64,000 nucleotides of DNA, from the NCBI RefSeq assembly GCF_048553275.1, contig NZ_JBLZMW010000016.1:62001-126000 (forward strand), in the 5' to 3' direction. The first letter of the stretch is position 1. The number at the start of each line of letters is the position of its first letter. The stretch is from Pacificoceanicola sp048553275 (GTDB taxonomy: Bacteria > Pseudomonadota > Alphaproteobacteria > Rhodobacterales > Rhodobacteraceae). Below are positions 9,736 through 19,222 of the stretch, one piece after another. Both the position numbers and the translations under genes were made by a program. Below the pieces are notes generated by a model that had not been told where the DNA came from, did no database searches, and worked only from the letters and a program-made list of their open reading frames with translations.

Positions 9736-10329
9736 ATGGCAAGAGCAAAGTTTCTCTGTGACGCCGAGCGCTGCATCGAGTGCAACGCCTGCGTCACGGC
9801 CTGTAAGAACGAGCACGAGGTGCCCTGGGGCATCAACCGGCGCCGTGTGGTGACCATTCAGGACGGCATGCCGGGCGAACGCTCGATCTCTGTCGCCTGC
9901 ATGCACTGCTCGGACGCGCCGTGCATGGCGGTCTGCCCGGTGGATTGCTTCTACCAGAACGAGGAAGGTGTCGTCCTGCACTCGAAGGACCTGTGTATCG
10001 GCTGCGGCTACTGCTTCTACGCGTGCCCCTTCGGCGCGCCGCAGTACCCGCAGGCCGGCAACTTCGGCTCGCGCGGCAAGATGGACAAGTGCACCTTCTG
10101 CGCCGGTGGCCCGGAGGAGAACAACTCCAACGCGGAGTTCTCCAAGTATGGGCGCAACCGGATTGCGGAAGGCAAACTGCCGATCTGCGCCGAGATGTGC
10201 TCGACCAAGGCCCTGCTTGCGGGCGATGGCGACGTCGTGTCCGCCGTCTATCGCGAGCGCGTCGTGGCCCGTGGCTTCGGCTCCGGCGCCTGGGGCTGGG
10301 GAACGGCATACGACCAGAAGGGCGGCTGA
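9736..10329 (+). CDS. fdh3B: Formate dehydrogenase FDH3-type beta subunit, 4x[4Fe-4S]
   Basis: A 197-residue electron-transfer subunit linking the catalytic subunit to the membrane cytochrome. Cys motifs in order: CIECNACVTAC, CMHCSDAPCMAVCP, CIGCGYCFYACP and the CTFC/CAEMC pair, enough for four clusters. No signal peptide, so it is presumably carried across the membrane with the Tat-exported alpha subunit. Strong ribosome site AAGGAG upstream. Confidence 0.95.
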   Translation: MARAKFLCDAERCIECNACVTACKNEHEVPWGINRRRVVTIQDGMPGERSISVACMHCSDAPCMAVCPVDCFYQNEEGVVLHSKDLCIGCGYCFYACPFGAPQYPQAGNFGSRGKMDKCTFCAGGPEENNSNAEFSKYGRNRIAEGKLPICAEMCSTKALLAGDGDVVSAVYRERVVARGFGSGAWGWGTAYDQKGG

Positions 10330-10346
10330 GCCGTCCCATTGGCAGG

Positions 10347-10409
10347 GGCGGGGTAGATAACCCCGCCCTACGCACCGACGCTCTGTAGGGCGGGGTTATC
10401 TACCCCGCC
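10347..10409. repeat. REP-like double palindrome inside the fdh operon
   Basis: Two 25-bp arms (10347-10371 and 10385-10409) are perfect reverse complements around a 13-base loop. Each arm is itself a GGCGGGGT-x-ACCCCGCC palindrome. Layout and sequence resemble intergenic REP elements of Rhodobacteraceae. Located between the beta and gamma subunit genes, it could act as an mRNA-processing or attenuation hairpin. Confidence 0.85.
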
Positions 10410-10491
10410 TTACCCCGTTTTCGCGCGCGCCGGTCCACAAGGTCCCAGCACTGCGCGCCGCGCAACCATCCGATATCCCGGAGCTTTCACG

Positions 10492-11712
10492 ATGCCGCGC
10501 TTTCTACTGCTTATCCTCGCCACACTCACGCTGGCTCTGCCCGGTGTCGCCCCGGCGCAGGACGTCTTCACCGATCCGGCAACGGTCGTTTCCCCGGTCG
10601 ATCGTTCCGCCACAGGCGGCGCGCAGACGTTGGAGGATATTCTGCGGCGTCAGCAGGGGCTTCCGATCGACGACAGTTTCCGCTCCGATTTGGTGGGCGA
10701 TGATGCGACACCGCTTCCGAACCTTGCACCGCTCGGCACTTCGTCGGATCCGGCGCTGTGGCGCGCTCTGCGCTACAACAAGGCCGATGTGACCGTCTCG
10801 ACCCAGGGCGATCTGGGCAAGGTGCTCGTGCAGGACGGCGGCATGGCGTGGTACCAATTCCGCGAAGGCCCGCTGGCCACATATGGCGGCTGGCTTCTGA
10901 TCGGTACCATCGTGGTGCTCGGTCTGTTTTTCCTGATCCGCGGACGCATTCGCATCGACGGTGAAAAGGCTGGCCGTACGGTGACCCGCTTTCAGGCCTT
11001 CGAGCGGTTCTCGCACTGGCTGCTTGCGGGCTCCTTCATCCTGCTCGGGATCACCGGCTTGCTGACGCTGTTCGGTCGCATGTTCATCGCGCCCTACCTG
11101 GGCAAGGAAACCAACGCCAACCTGCTGGTGGCCTCCAAGATGATCCACAACAATATCGCCTGGGCCTTCATGCTTGGGCTGATCCTCGTCTTCGTTCTTT
11201 GGGTCTGGCACAACATTCCCGACAAGACCGACATCAAATGGTTTGCACAGGCAGGCGGCATCATCGGCAACAAGCACCCGCCCGCCAAGAAATTCAACGG
11301 CGGTCAGAAGATCATCTTCTGGTCCGTGATCGTGCTTGGGGTTTCACTTTCGGTGTCCGGCCTGTCGCTGCTGTTCCCCTTTGAAATGCCCCTTTTCGCC
11401 AAGACATTCGCGATCCTGAATGACATCGGCGTTCCTGGCTGGGTCGATATGGCGCCGCTGCCGACCGCTCTGGCGCCACAGGAGGAAATGCAACTGGCGC
11501 AACTGTGGCACGCCATCGTCGCCTTTGTCATGATGGCGGTGATCCTGGCGCATATCTACATCGGGACCGTCGGCATGGAGGGCGCCTTTGACGCCATGGG
11601 CTCGGGCGAAGTCGACGAGGCCTGGGCGCATCAGCACCATTCGCTCTGGCTCGACGAGATCAAGGAAAGCGAGAAGCAGGGCGCTCAGGGCAGCGCCACA
11701 CCTGCGGAATAA
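10492..11712 (+). CDS. Formate dehydrogenase gamma subunit, cytochrome b
   Basis: A 406-residue membrane subunit that passes electrons from the beta subunit to quinone. An N-terminal signal peptide (about 1-22, ending PGVAPAQ) is followed by a periplasmic segment of about 110 residues. Transmembrane helices then lie near 140, 180, 220, 270 and 345. His residues in FERFSHWLLAGSF, MIHNNIAWAF and LWHAIVAFVMM are the likely b-heme ligands. The periplasmic N-terminal extension is typical of FDH3-type gamma chains and longer than FdnI. Separated from the beta gene by the REP element. Confidence 0.92.
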   Translation: MPRFLLLILATLTLALPGVAPAQDVFTDPATVVSPVDRSATGGAQTLEDILRRQQGLPIDDSFRSDLVGDDATPLPNLAPLGTSSDPALWRALRYNKADVTVSTQGDLGKVLVQDGGMAWYQFREGPLATYGGWLLIGTIVVLGLFFLIRGRIRIDGEKAGRTVTRFQAFERFSHWLLAGSFILLGITGLLTLFGRMFIAPYLGKETNANLLVASKMIHNNIAWAFMLGLILVFVLWVWHNIPDKTDIKWFAQAGGIIGNKHPPAKKFNGGQKIIFWSVIVLGVSLSVSGLSLLFPFEMPLFAKTFAILNDIGVPGWVDMAPLPTALAPQEEMQLAQLWHAIVAFVMMAVILAHIYIGTVGMEGAFDAMGSGEVDEAWAHQHHSLWLDEIKESEKQGAQGSATPAE

Positions 11713-11716
11713 ACCC

Positions 11717-12982
11717 GTGAGGGGGCTGGCACTTTCGCTGGTCATCATCTGCGCCGGTGCCGTCTCGGCGCAGACATCCTTTACCACGCTCAAGGGGCAC
11801 GGCGGGCCGATCATGGCGCTTGACGTTTTGCCGGATGGCGGCGTGGTGACGGGCAGCTTTGACAATGCCTTGGGGATCTGGACCGGCCGCGCGCCGGTCT
11901 GGCTCGATGGGCACGAGGCGGCGGTGACCGTCGTTCTGGCTCTGCCGGATGGGCGCGTTGCCTCCGGCAGCGATGACTTTTCTGTCCGGCTCTGGACCGA
12001 TGGCGCGGGTCGGGTGCTGGGTCATCACCTTGGCAAGGTGACGGCTCTTGCGCTTGCCCCGGACGGGGCGTTGCTGTCCGGGAGCTGGGACGGGACAATC
12101 CGGCGCTGGGAACCGGACGGCACCGAAGGCGCGGCGCTTCCGGCTCCGGGAGCTGGGGTCAACGATATTGCCATCGCTGCGGATGGCACGATTTTTGCAG
12201 CGACCATGACCGGGGATGTGCTGCGCTATCCGGTAGACGGGCGCGCGCCCGTGCCACTGGCGCGGCAGGGCTTTGGCGTTAACGAACTGGTGTTGGGCGA
12301 GGGCTGGCTGGCCTATGGTGCGGTCGATGGTGCAACGCGGGTGATCGACGCGAATACCGGCGCGGACTTGCGCGATTTCACCCTCGACCGTCGGCCGATC
12401 CTCGCCATGGATCATCACCCGCAGGCGGGATTGATCGCGGTTGGCGACGGGCAGGGCTATATAATGATGATCGACACCGGCGACTGGCGTATCACCCGGG
12501 ATTTCCGTGCTGCCCGCGAGGGACCCGTCTGGGCGCTCAGTTTCTCGAACGAGGGCGACGTGATCCATGCAGGGGGCATCGACGACGTGGTGTTCTCCTG
12601 GCCCGTTGCGCTTCTCGAGAGTTTCGATCCCGCGATGGGGCAAAAGCGTAGCTTTCTTCGCGATCCGGAGAAAATGAGCAATGGCGAGCGACAGTTCATG
12701 CGCAAATGTTCGATCTGCCACGCGCTGGAGCCGGGACCGTCGCGAAAGGCAGGGCCGACGCTGTTCGGCGTGTTCGGTCGGGACGCGGGCAGCCTGCCGG
12801 GCTATGCTTATTCGCAGACACTGACCGGACTCGATATTCAGTGGACGGATGAAACCATTGATGCCCTGTTCGAAACCGGCCCGGATCACTATATCCCGGG
12901 ATCTAAGATGCCGATGCAGGTGATCAGCGGCGCACAGGACCGCGCCGATCTGATCGCTTTCCTGAAAGAGGCGACACAATGA
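11717..12982 (+). CDS. Exported WD40-repeat / cytochrome c fusion
   Basis: A 421-residue protein starting at GTG 11717, four bases after the gamma subunit stop. It has a signal peptide (GLALSLVIICAGAVSA), then about seven WD40-like blades (LKGHGGPIMALDVLPDGG, LDGHEAAVTVVLALPDG and so on). A C-terminal class I cytochrome c domain carries CSICH (Cys331, Cys334, His335) and a Met ligand at 398 or 400 in SKMPMQ. It is probably periplasmic. Position in the operon suggests it receives electrons from, or docks onto, the formate dehydrogenase; this is inference. Confidence 0.88.
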   Translation: MRGLALSLVIICAGAVSAQTSFTTLKGHGGPIMALDVLPDGGVVTGSFDNALGIWTGRAPVWLDGHEAAVTVVLALPDGRVASGSDDFSVRLWTDGAGRVLGHHLGKVTALALAPDGALLSGSWDGTIRRWEPDGTEGAALPAPGAGVNDIAIAADGTIFAATMTGDVLRYPVDGRAPVPLARQGFGVNELVLGEGWLAYGAVDGATRVIDANTGADLRDFTLDRRPILAMDHHPQAGLIAVGDGQGYIMMIDTGDWRITRDFRAAREGPVWALSFSNEGDVIHAGGIDDVVFSWPVALLESFDPAMGQKRSFLRDPEKMSNGERQFMRKCSICHALEPGPSRKAGPTLFGVFGRDAGSLPGYAYSQTLTGLDIQWTDETIDALFETGPDHYIPGSKMPMQVISGAQDRADLIAFLKEATQ

Positions 12983-12995
12983 AAGGATTTGGCTC

Positions 12996-13121
12996 ATGAA
13001 AGCCATGATAACCGGGTTCGCGGTAGCGGCTCTTATCGGGGTGGCCGCCTACTACGGGCTTCACGAAATCGGCTTTTCCAGCGCGGACCGTGCATCAAGT
13101 GACGCCGTTCGGCTGAACTGA
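12996..13121 (+). CDS. Small single-span membrane protein, 41 aa
   Basis: Reads MKAMITGFAVAALIGVAAYY, then a polar tail ending DAVRLN. One transmembrane helix (residues 4-20) and a short tail. It starts 13 bases after the cytochrome stop, with AAAGGATTTGGCTC just upstream, so it probably closes the fdh operon. Function unknown; it may be a small subunit or anchor. Confidence 0.65.
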   Translation: MKAMITGFAVAALIGVAAYYGLHEIGFSSADRASSDAVRLN

Positions 13122-13170
13122 CCGCCAACCTGGCGGCTCTGTGGCCCACTGTTTCGCACGGATTCAGAGG

Positions 13171-14505
13171 CTAGAGCCCGATGGCGCGAAAGGCGGTCCA
13201 GAGTTTATCCGTGATCTCGTCTGCCTGCGCGTCGCTGAGGATGAACGGCGGCGCGAGCAGGATGTGATCGCCGGATTGCCCGTCGATCGTCCCTCCCATC
13301 GGGTAGCAGATCAGCCCGGCGTCAAAGGCGGCCTTCTTCAGCTTGGCATGGGTTTTCAAAGCCGGGTCCAACGGTGCCTTTGTCTCGCGGTCTGCCACCA
13401 GTTCCAGCCCGAGGAACAGGCCACGGCCGCGAATGTCGCCGACATTGGGGTGCTGGCCAAAGCGTGCGGCAAGCCGTTCGCTGAGGGCTGCGCCCATCGG
13501 GGCCACCCGCGCGACAAGGTCATCATCGGTCAGCCGTTCGAGGACCGCAAGACCCGCCGCGCAGGCCGTGGGGTGGCCAATGTAGGTGTGCCCGTGCTGG
13601 AAAAAGCCGGAGCCGTGTTCGATGGCGTCGTGGATGGTGTCTGTGCAGAGCATGGCGCCGAGCGGCTGGTAGCCTGCGCCTAGGCCTTTGGCCACGGCAC
13701 AGATGTCCGGCGCGATGCCATCCTGCTCGCAGGCAAACAGTGTGCCGGTGCGGCCCATGCCACACATGACTTCGTCGAGGATCAGCAGGATACCGTGGCG
13801 GGTGCAGAGGTCGCGAATGCGTTTGTAGTAGTTTGCAACGGGTGGCACCGCGCCCAGCGTCGCGCCGACGACTGGCTCGGCCACGAAGGCAAGGACGGTT
13901 TCGGCGCCGTGGCGGGCGATTTCGGTTTCCAGTTCGGCGATCAGGCGGTCGCAGTATTGCGCCTCGCTCTCGTCCGCCTGTTGGCCGCGATAGGCATAGC
14001 AGGGGGAGACGTGGCTGACGTCGATCAGAAGCGGCGCGAAGGGCGCGCGGCGCCATGCGTTGCCGCCCGCGGCCAAGGCGCCAAGGGTGTTTCCGTGGTA
14101 GCTCTGCTTCCGGGCGATGATGCGGGTGCGTTCGGGCTGGCCGATCTCGATGACATACTGGCGCGCAAGTTTCAGCGCGGCCTCCATCGCCTCCGACCCG
14201 CCGGAGACCAAATAGACCCGATCAAGCCCTGCGGGCGCATGGGTGATCAGCTTGTCAGCCAGCGCCTCCGCCGGTTCGGACGTGAAGAATCCGGTATGCG
14301 CGAAAGCCACCTTGTCCAGCTGCGCGCGGATCGCCTGCGTGACTTTCTCATCGGAATGGCCAAGGCAGGAGACCGCTGCACCGCCCGATCCGTCCAGATA
14401 TCTTTTGCCATTCCGGTCAATCAGATAGACGCCATCTCCGTGGGAGACCATCGGCGGCGGCGTCTTGGAGTTGCGGGGAAAGACGTGGGAGGTGGGCTGG
14501 GACAT
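13171..14505 (-). CDS. Class III PLP-dependent aminotransferase
   Basis: A 444-residue cytosolic enzyme of the omega-aminotransferase / beta-alanine-pyruvate transaminase group. Visible: VSGGSEAMEAALKLARQY (phosphate binding), SYHGNTLGA, LILDEVMCGMGRTG (Asp that contacts the PLP nitrogen) and AVAKGLGAGYQPLGA with Schiff-base Lys273. Length is standard. The substrate cannot be read from sequence. It is divergent from the TAXI transporter gene, which may import its substrate. Confidence 0.93.
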   Translation of the reverse strand: MSQPTSHVFPRNSKTPPPMVSHGDGVYLIDRNGKRYLDGSGGAAVSCLGHSDEKVTQAIRAQLDKVAFAHTGFFTSEPAEALADKLITHAPAGLDRVYLVSGGSEAMEAALKLARQYVIEIGQPERTRIIARKQSYHGNTLGALAAGGNAWRRAPFAPLLIDVSHVSPCYAYRGQQADESEAQYCDRLIAELETEIARHGAETVLAFVAEPVVGATLGAVPPVANYYKRIRDLCTRHGILLILDEVMCGMGRTGTLFACEQDGIAPDICAVAKGLGAGYQPLGAMLCTDTIHDAIEHGSGFFQHGHTYIGHPTACAAGLAVLERLTDDDLVARVAPMGAALSERLAARFGQHPNVGDIRGRGLFLGLELVADRETKAPLDPALKTHAKLKKAAFDAGLICYPMGGTIDGQSGDHILLAPPFILSDAQADEITDKLWTAFRAIGL

Positions 14506-14629
14506 GGCGTCAACTTCTTTTCACGCAGGAATTTGATGAACCAACCTTGCCACACATTTCATTAGGCGTTCTACTGGTTTCACCCAACCTTCGCCTCTGC
14601 GAAGACTGATCAGATACAGGGAGACCAAC

Positions 14630-15592
14630 ATGAAACATTACGTACTCGGAGCCGCGGCCGCGGTCGGCATGGCCTTTGGCGGTGCGGCGAGCGCGCAGGA
14701 GTTCATCTCCATCGGCACCGGCGGTGTGACCGGCGTCTACTATCCCACCGGTGGTGCCATCTGCCGACTTGTGAACAAATCGCGCAAGGAGCATGGCATC
14801 CGCTGCGCCGTCGAATCCACCGGCGGGTCCGTATACAACATCAACACCATCAAGGCCGGTGAGCTTGAGTTCGGCGTGGCCCAGTCCGACTGGCAGTACC
14901 ATGCCTACAACGGCACGTCCAATTTCGAGGGTGACGCGGCTTTCCCGGAACTGCGCGCGGTGTTCTCTGTGCATGCCGAGCCCTTTACCCTGATCACGCG
15001 CTCGGACACCGGTATCGAGAAGTTCGAGGATCTCAAGGGCAAGCGCGTCAACGTCGGCAACGCGGGCTCTGGTCAGCGCGCCACAATGGAAGTTGTCATG
15101 GACGCCTTCGGTATCACCATGGACGACTTCTCGCTGGCGACCGAATATAAGGGCTCGGAGATGGCCACGCAGCTCTGCGACGGCAACATCGACGCGATGA
15201 TCTACACCATCGGTCACCCGGCTGCGGCGATCAAGGAAGCGTCCACCACCTGTGATGTGACACTGGTCGACGTGGTCGGCGAGCCGATCGACAAACTGGT
15301 TGCGGACAACCCCTACTACCGCGTGGCGACGATTCCGGGCGGCATGTATGATGGCAATCCGGAAGACGTGACCACCTTTGGCGTCGGCGCGACCTTCGTA
15401 ACCTCGGCGAATGTCCCGGAAGACACGGTTTATGTTGTGGCCAAGGCCGTGATGGAAAACATCGACGACTTCCGCCAACTGCACCCGGCATTCGCCAACC
15501 TCGACCCGGCGCAGATGGTCAAGGACGGCCTGTCCGCCCCGCTGCACCCGGGCGCGGCAAAGGCGTATAAAGAACTCGGCCTGATGGAATAA
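14630..15592 (+). CDS. TAXI-family TRAP transporter solute-binding protein
   Basis: A 320-residue periplasmic binding protein. Signal peptide about 1-22 (AASAQE cleavage), then the TAXI start FISIGTGGVTGVYYPTGGA, which names the family. GGGAG lies 8 bases before the ATG. It is the binding subunit expected to feed the fused DctQM permease encoded about 1 kb downstream on the same strand. The ligand is unknown; TAXI proteins usually bind organic acids or amino acids. Confidence 0.94.
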   Translation: MKHYVLGAAAAVGMAFGGAASAQEFISIGTGGVTGVYYPTGGAICRLVNKSRKEHGIRCAVESTGGSVYNINTIKAGELEFGVAQSDWQYHAYNGTSNFEGDAAFPELRAVFSVHAEPFTLITRSDTGIEKFEDLKGKRVNVGNAGSGQRATMEVVMDAFGITMDDFSLATEYKGSEMATQLCDGNIDAMIYTIGHPAAAIKEASTTCDVTLVDVVGEPIDKLVADNPYYRVATIPGGMYDGNPEDVTTFGVGATFVTSANVPEDTVYVVAKAVMENIDDFRQLHPAFANLDPAQMVKDGLSAPLHPGAAKAYKELGLME

Positions 15593-15616
15593 CCTTCGAG
15601 CGTATCGGAAGACGAA

Positions 15617-15642
15617 GCGGCGGCGGGGAAACTCGCCGCCGC
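15617..15642 (+). terminator. Hairpin after the TAXI gene
   Basis: GCGGCGGCG / CGCCGCCGC stem with an 8-base loop, 25 bases after the stop. There is no poly-T run, so it may be an mRNA-stabilising hairpin rather than a full terminator. Confidence 0.5.
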
Positions 15643-15833
15643 TACGCATTTCACAGCGGTTCGCTATTGGGCCTATCTACGCGCCGTAAGGCACGAAAGA
15701 TCATAATTTCAACAGAGCAAACGGAGCAGACGAAAGGCGACTTCCGTCATCAGCGGAAAAAATGAATGCACATTCTATGAATACTATGCTTTGAGTTTCT
15801 GAAGTTAGATTCGATGTTTCCCAAGGATAATCT

Positions 15834-16388
15834 ATGAAACGTTTTATTCTACCGGCCCTTTTGGGCCTGGCGTTTTTCCTAAGTGTGTCTCCCGCACGTT
15901 TGTCCGCCGCGACCATCGCGGTCGAGGATTGGTGGCTTCAGACCGATACCCTGGGTGGTTTGCGCCAAAGCACGACCGACGGTCGGTTTTATTTTGCGGT
16001 TTCCCAATCCAACGTTTGGTCGCCTGGCGATACGTACGAAGCGCCCACGGGGTATCGCGTTGCGACAACCGCCGAAGGTGAGGCTGTCTTCAATCAAGGC
16101 AATTCAAGCTACGTCTACACTTACTACTCTCAGGGTGGATGGAGTGGTTACTATTGGGAAGGAAAGTCGCGCGCCCTGTTCCGGTTTTCCGATAGCCACC
16201 TTACGGGCGCATACAAACATGCGGGCAATTTCGATGAATATTATGTTCAAACCTCGCCATCAACGACCGATTTCGCCGGGTTGGTCTTGATTGCAGACAT
16301 GGCGGCGGTGCCGCTTCCGGCCTCTGGCGTGTTGCTGATGCTTGGACTTGGCGGGTTTGGCCTGATGCGGCGTCGAAAGACGAACTGA
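15834..16388 (+). CDS. VPLPA-CTERM sorting-domain protein
   Basis: A 184-residue secreted protein. A signal peptide (MKRFILPALLGLAFFLSVSP) precedes a Tyr/Gly/Ser-rich body. The C-terminus has the tripartite VPLPASG motif, a hydrophobic helix (VLLMLGLGGFGLM) and the basic tail RRRKTN. Such proteins are processed by an exosortase-type enzyme; none is encoded in this window. The body resembles no enzyme I recognise. Codon use is less GC-rich than the neighbours. It interrupts the TAXI-TRAP gene order. Confidence 0.85.
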   Translation: MKRFILPALLGLAFFLSVSPARLSAATIAVEDWWLQTDTLGGLRQSTTDGRFYFAVSQSNVWSPGDTYEAPTGYRVATTAEGEAVFNQGNSSYVYTYYSQGGWSGYYWEGKSRALFRFSDSHLTGAYKHAGNFDEYYVQTSPSTTDFAGLVLIADMAAVPLPASGVLLMLGLGGFGLMRRRKTN

Positions 16389-16426
16389 CCTTCTGCGCCG
16401 CTTGCATGCGGCAAGGCAATCGTGAA

Positions 16427-16456
16427 GGGGCCGTGCATGTGCGCGGCCTCTTTTTG
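16427..16456 (+). terminator. Terminator after the VPLPA-CTERM gene
   Basis: GGGGCCGTGC...GCGCGGCC imperfect stem followed by TCTTTTTG, about 40 bases after the stop codon. Confidence 0.7.
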
Positions 16457-16581
16457 TCTGGCTCTTGGGTGCCGTTGTGGCAGGCGACGGCATCTGATTG
16501 TACGAAAAACGCAACTTTTGCCTTGCACCAAAGCACAACATGAGCGCAGCCTTGACGGAATTAACCATCAGGGGGCACAAA

Positions 16582-19209
16582 ATGACAGACGCCGCAACAG
16601 AGCGCTCAGCAGATGATATGGTGGCCGAGGCCGACACCGGGGCGCGCAACCCGGCAGTGGTGTGGCAGGCCAGGCTGATCATCGGGACCTGCATCGCATG
16701 GTCGGTGTTTCAGCTCTACATTGCCAGCCGCATCCCCGGCATGGTCGCGCAAGCGACCGGCATGAGCATCTTTGCCAATATTGTCGCACAGGCACGGTTC
16801 GTTCACCTCGCCTTTGCTATCATGCTGGCAACGCTGGCGTTTCCTTTGACCTCCAAGGCACCGAGGGATCGCATCCCGCTCTATGACTGGGTGATTGCCG
16901 CACTTGGGATCGCGGCCTGTCTTTACCTTGTGGTGTTCCGGTTCTCGATCGCGGACAGGCCCGGATTGTGGAGCACGACCGATATCGTGATGTCGGCCAC
17001 CGGGATGATCGTCCTGATGATCTCGGTCTATCGCTCGCTTGGCCTGCCACTGGTGATCATTGCCTCCGCCTTCATCGCCTTCGCCTTCTTCGGCGGGTAC
17101 AGCGAATGGGCGCGGAACATCACCAACTACGGCGGCTCCTCGCTGTCCAAGGCGCTGGGGCATTACTGGATGCAGACCGAGGGTGTCTTTGGCGTGGCCC
17201 TCGGGGTGTCGACCTCGATGATATTCCTGTTCGTGCTGTTTGGCGCGTTGCTGGACCGTGCGGGGGGCGGCAACTGGTTCATTCAGGTGGCAATCGCCCT
17301 GCTGGGTGCGCTGCGCGGCGGGCCGGCGAAGGCATCGGTCCTGAGTTCGATGATGACCGGCATGATCTCCGGCTCCTCCATTGCAAACACCGTGACCACC
17401 GGCACCTTCACCATTCCGCTGATGAAGCGGATCGGCTTTCCGGCGGAAAAGGCCGGGGCGGTCGAGGTGGCCAGTTCAACCAACGGCCAGTTGACGCCCC
17501 CGGTGATGGGGGCCGCGGCCTTCCTGATGGTCGAATATGTCAACATTCCCTATATCGACGTGGTCAAACATGCCTTCCTGCCAGCGGTCATTTCCTACAT
17601 GGCGCTGCTGTATATCGTGCATCTTGAATCGCTGAAGATGGGCCTCAAGGGGCTGGAAAAGCCGGGACGGAAGATCGGCGTGATCATGATCGCGATCCTG
17701 TTCCTGTCAGGCTTCATCTTCCTTGGCCTCTGCGCCTTCCTGATGATCGGACTGCGCACGCTGCTGGATCCGGTCATGGGCGACAGTGTCTATGCGGCGG
17801 TGGCGCTGGTGGCGGTGCTCTATATCGTTTTGCTGAAGGTCGCGGCAGGGCTGCCGGAAATCCAGGAAGATGACGATCCGGACGCACCGCCCAAGGCGCC
17901 GCGGCTGACGCCGACGCTTATCGGGGGGCTGTATTTCGCGCTGCCGATTTTCATCCTGGTGTGGAACCTGATGGTGCGGACCGACACGCTCGACCGGCTG
18001 TCGCCGGCGCTGTCGGCCTTCTGGGCGACGATCTTCATGATCATCATTGCGCTGACCCACCGCCCGCTCAAGGCGATGTTCCGGGGTAAAGAAGTGGGCA
18101 CGGAGGCCCGCGCGGGCTGGGGTGATTTTGTCCAAGGCCTGATCCTTGGGGCGCGCAACATGATCGGGATCGGCGTCGCCACCGGGGCGGCGGGCATTAT
18201 CGTCGGAACCATCTCGCTCACCGGCGCGCACCAGGTCATCGGCCAGGTGATCGAGGTGATCTCGGGCGGCAACCTGATCATTCTTCTGGTGCTGGTTGCG
18301 GTGCTGTCGCTGATCCTTGGCATGGGCCTGCCGACCACGGCAAACTATATCGTTGTCTCCTCGCTCATGGCGCCGGTGATCGTCAGCGTCGGCGCGCAGG
18401 CGGGGCTGATCGTGCCGCTGATCGCGGTGCACATGTTCGTCTTCTATTTCGGAATTCTGGCAGATGACACGCCGCCCGTGGGCCTGGCGGCTTATGCGGC
18501 GGCTGCGATTTCGCGCGGCGATCCGATCAAGACCGGCATCCAGGGCTTTGCCTATGACATCCGCACGGCGCTGTTGCCGTTCCTGTTCATCTTCAACACC
18601 GACCTTCTGCTGATCGACGTGACGCTGCCGCATGCGGTGCTGGTATTCTTCATCTCCCTGATTGCCATGCTGCTCTTTGCGGCCGCGACACAGGGCTACT
18701 TCATCGCCAAGTCGAAATGGTGGGAAAGCGCGGCGTTGCTGGTGATCTGCTTCATGCTGTTCCGGCCGGGGTTCTTCCTCGACCAGATCAGCGAGCGCTA
18801 CACCACGGCGGAAGGCGCCGCTGCGATTGCGCTGATGGAAGGAGCGGAAGATGGCAAGGCGCTGCGGCTGACCATCAACGGTCCGGACTTCGACACCGGC
18901 AAGATGCGGCCCACAACGATCGAGATCCCGGCGGTGCCGGGCGATGCCTTCGGCGCGCTCGATGCTGAAGGCTTGACGCTGATGGAGGAGGGGGATCAGC
19001 TGCTGATCGACGAGCCGTTCCCTGGCACGCCGCACTTCGAAACGCTTGGGACGGAGTACGACTACTACGGAGACACCCCGGTGAGTATCATTCAGGTGCA
19101 GGTCGAGAACGACCGCATGCCCAAGGAACTGTTCTTCATCCCGGCACTGTTGCTGTTGGCGGGGGTCGTGATGATCCAGCGCCCGCGCGCCACGCAACCG
19201 GCCTTCTGA
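16582..19209 (+). CDS. TRAP transporter fused permease (DctQM type)
   Basis: An 875-residue polytopic membrane protein combining the small DctQ-like four-helix domain (about 25-200) with the large DctM-like domain (about 200-700: GALRGGPAKASVLSSMMTGMISGSS, GLPTTANYIVV, FYFGILADDTPPVGLAAYAA). Fused permeases of this kind pair with TAXI binding proteins, so the TAXI protein at 14.6 kb is the likely partner. The C-terminal 170 residues add two helices flanking a beta-rich soluble segment. Start taken at ATG 16582 behind GGGGG; an in-frame ATG at 16540 is possible. Confidence 0.93.
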   Translation: MTDAATERSADDMVAEADTGARNPAVVWQARLIIGTCIAWSVFQLYIASRIPGMVAQATGMSIFANIVAQARFVHLAFAIMLATLAFPLTSKAPRDRIPLYDWVIAALGIAACLYLVVFRFSIADRPGLWSTTDIVMSATGMIVLMISVYRSLGLPLVIIASAFIAFAFFGGYSEWARNITNYGGSSLSKALGHYWMQTEGVFGVALGVSTSMIFLFVLFGALLDRAGGGNWFIQVAIALLGALRGGPAKASVLSSMMTGMISGSSIANTVTTGTFTIPLMKRIGFPAEKAGAVEVASSTNGQLTPPVMGAAAFLMVEYVNIPYIDVVKHAFLPAVISYMALLYIVHLESLKMGLKGLEKPGRKIGVIMIAILFLSGFIFLGLCAFLMIGLRTLLDPVMGDSVYAAVALVAVLYIVLLKVAAGLPEIQEDDDPDAPPKAPRLTPTLIGGLYFALPIFILVWNLMVRTDTLDRLSPALSAFWATIFMIIIALTHRPLKAMFRGKEVGTEARAGWGDFVQGLILGARNMIGIGVATGAAGIIVGTISLTGAHQVIGQVIEVISGGNLIILLVLVAVLSLILGMGLPTTANYIVVSSLMAPVIVSVGAQAGLIVPLIAVHMFVFYFGILADDTPPVGLAAYAAAAISRGDPIKTGIQGFAYDIRTALLPFLFIFNTDLLLIDVTLPHAVLVFFISLIAMLLFAAATQGYFIAKSKWWESAALLVICFMLFRPGFFLDQISERYTTAEGAAAIALMEGAEDGKALRLTINGPDFDTGKMRPTTIEIPAVPGDAFGALDAEGLTLMEEGDQLLIDEPFPGTPHFETLGTEYDYYGDTPVSIIQVQVENDRMPKELFFIPALLLLAGVVMIQRPRATQPAF

Positions 19210-19222
19210 GGGGACCAGAGAG

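Noticed and set aside
6967..9981. A 1004-codon open frame on the minus strand
   Set aside because: It lies opposite the formate dehydrogenase alpha and beta genes, is rich in His/Arg/Ala, and has no recognisable domain. It is a GC-rich shadow frame.
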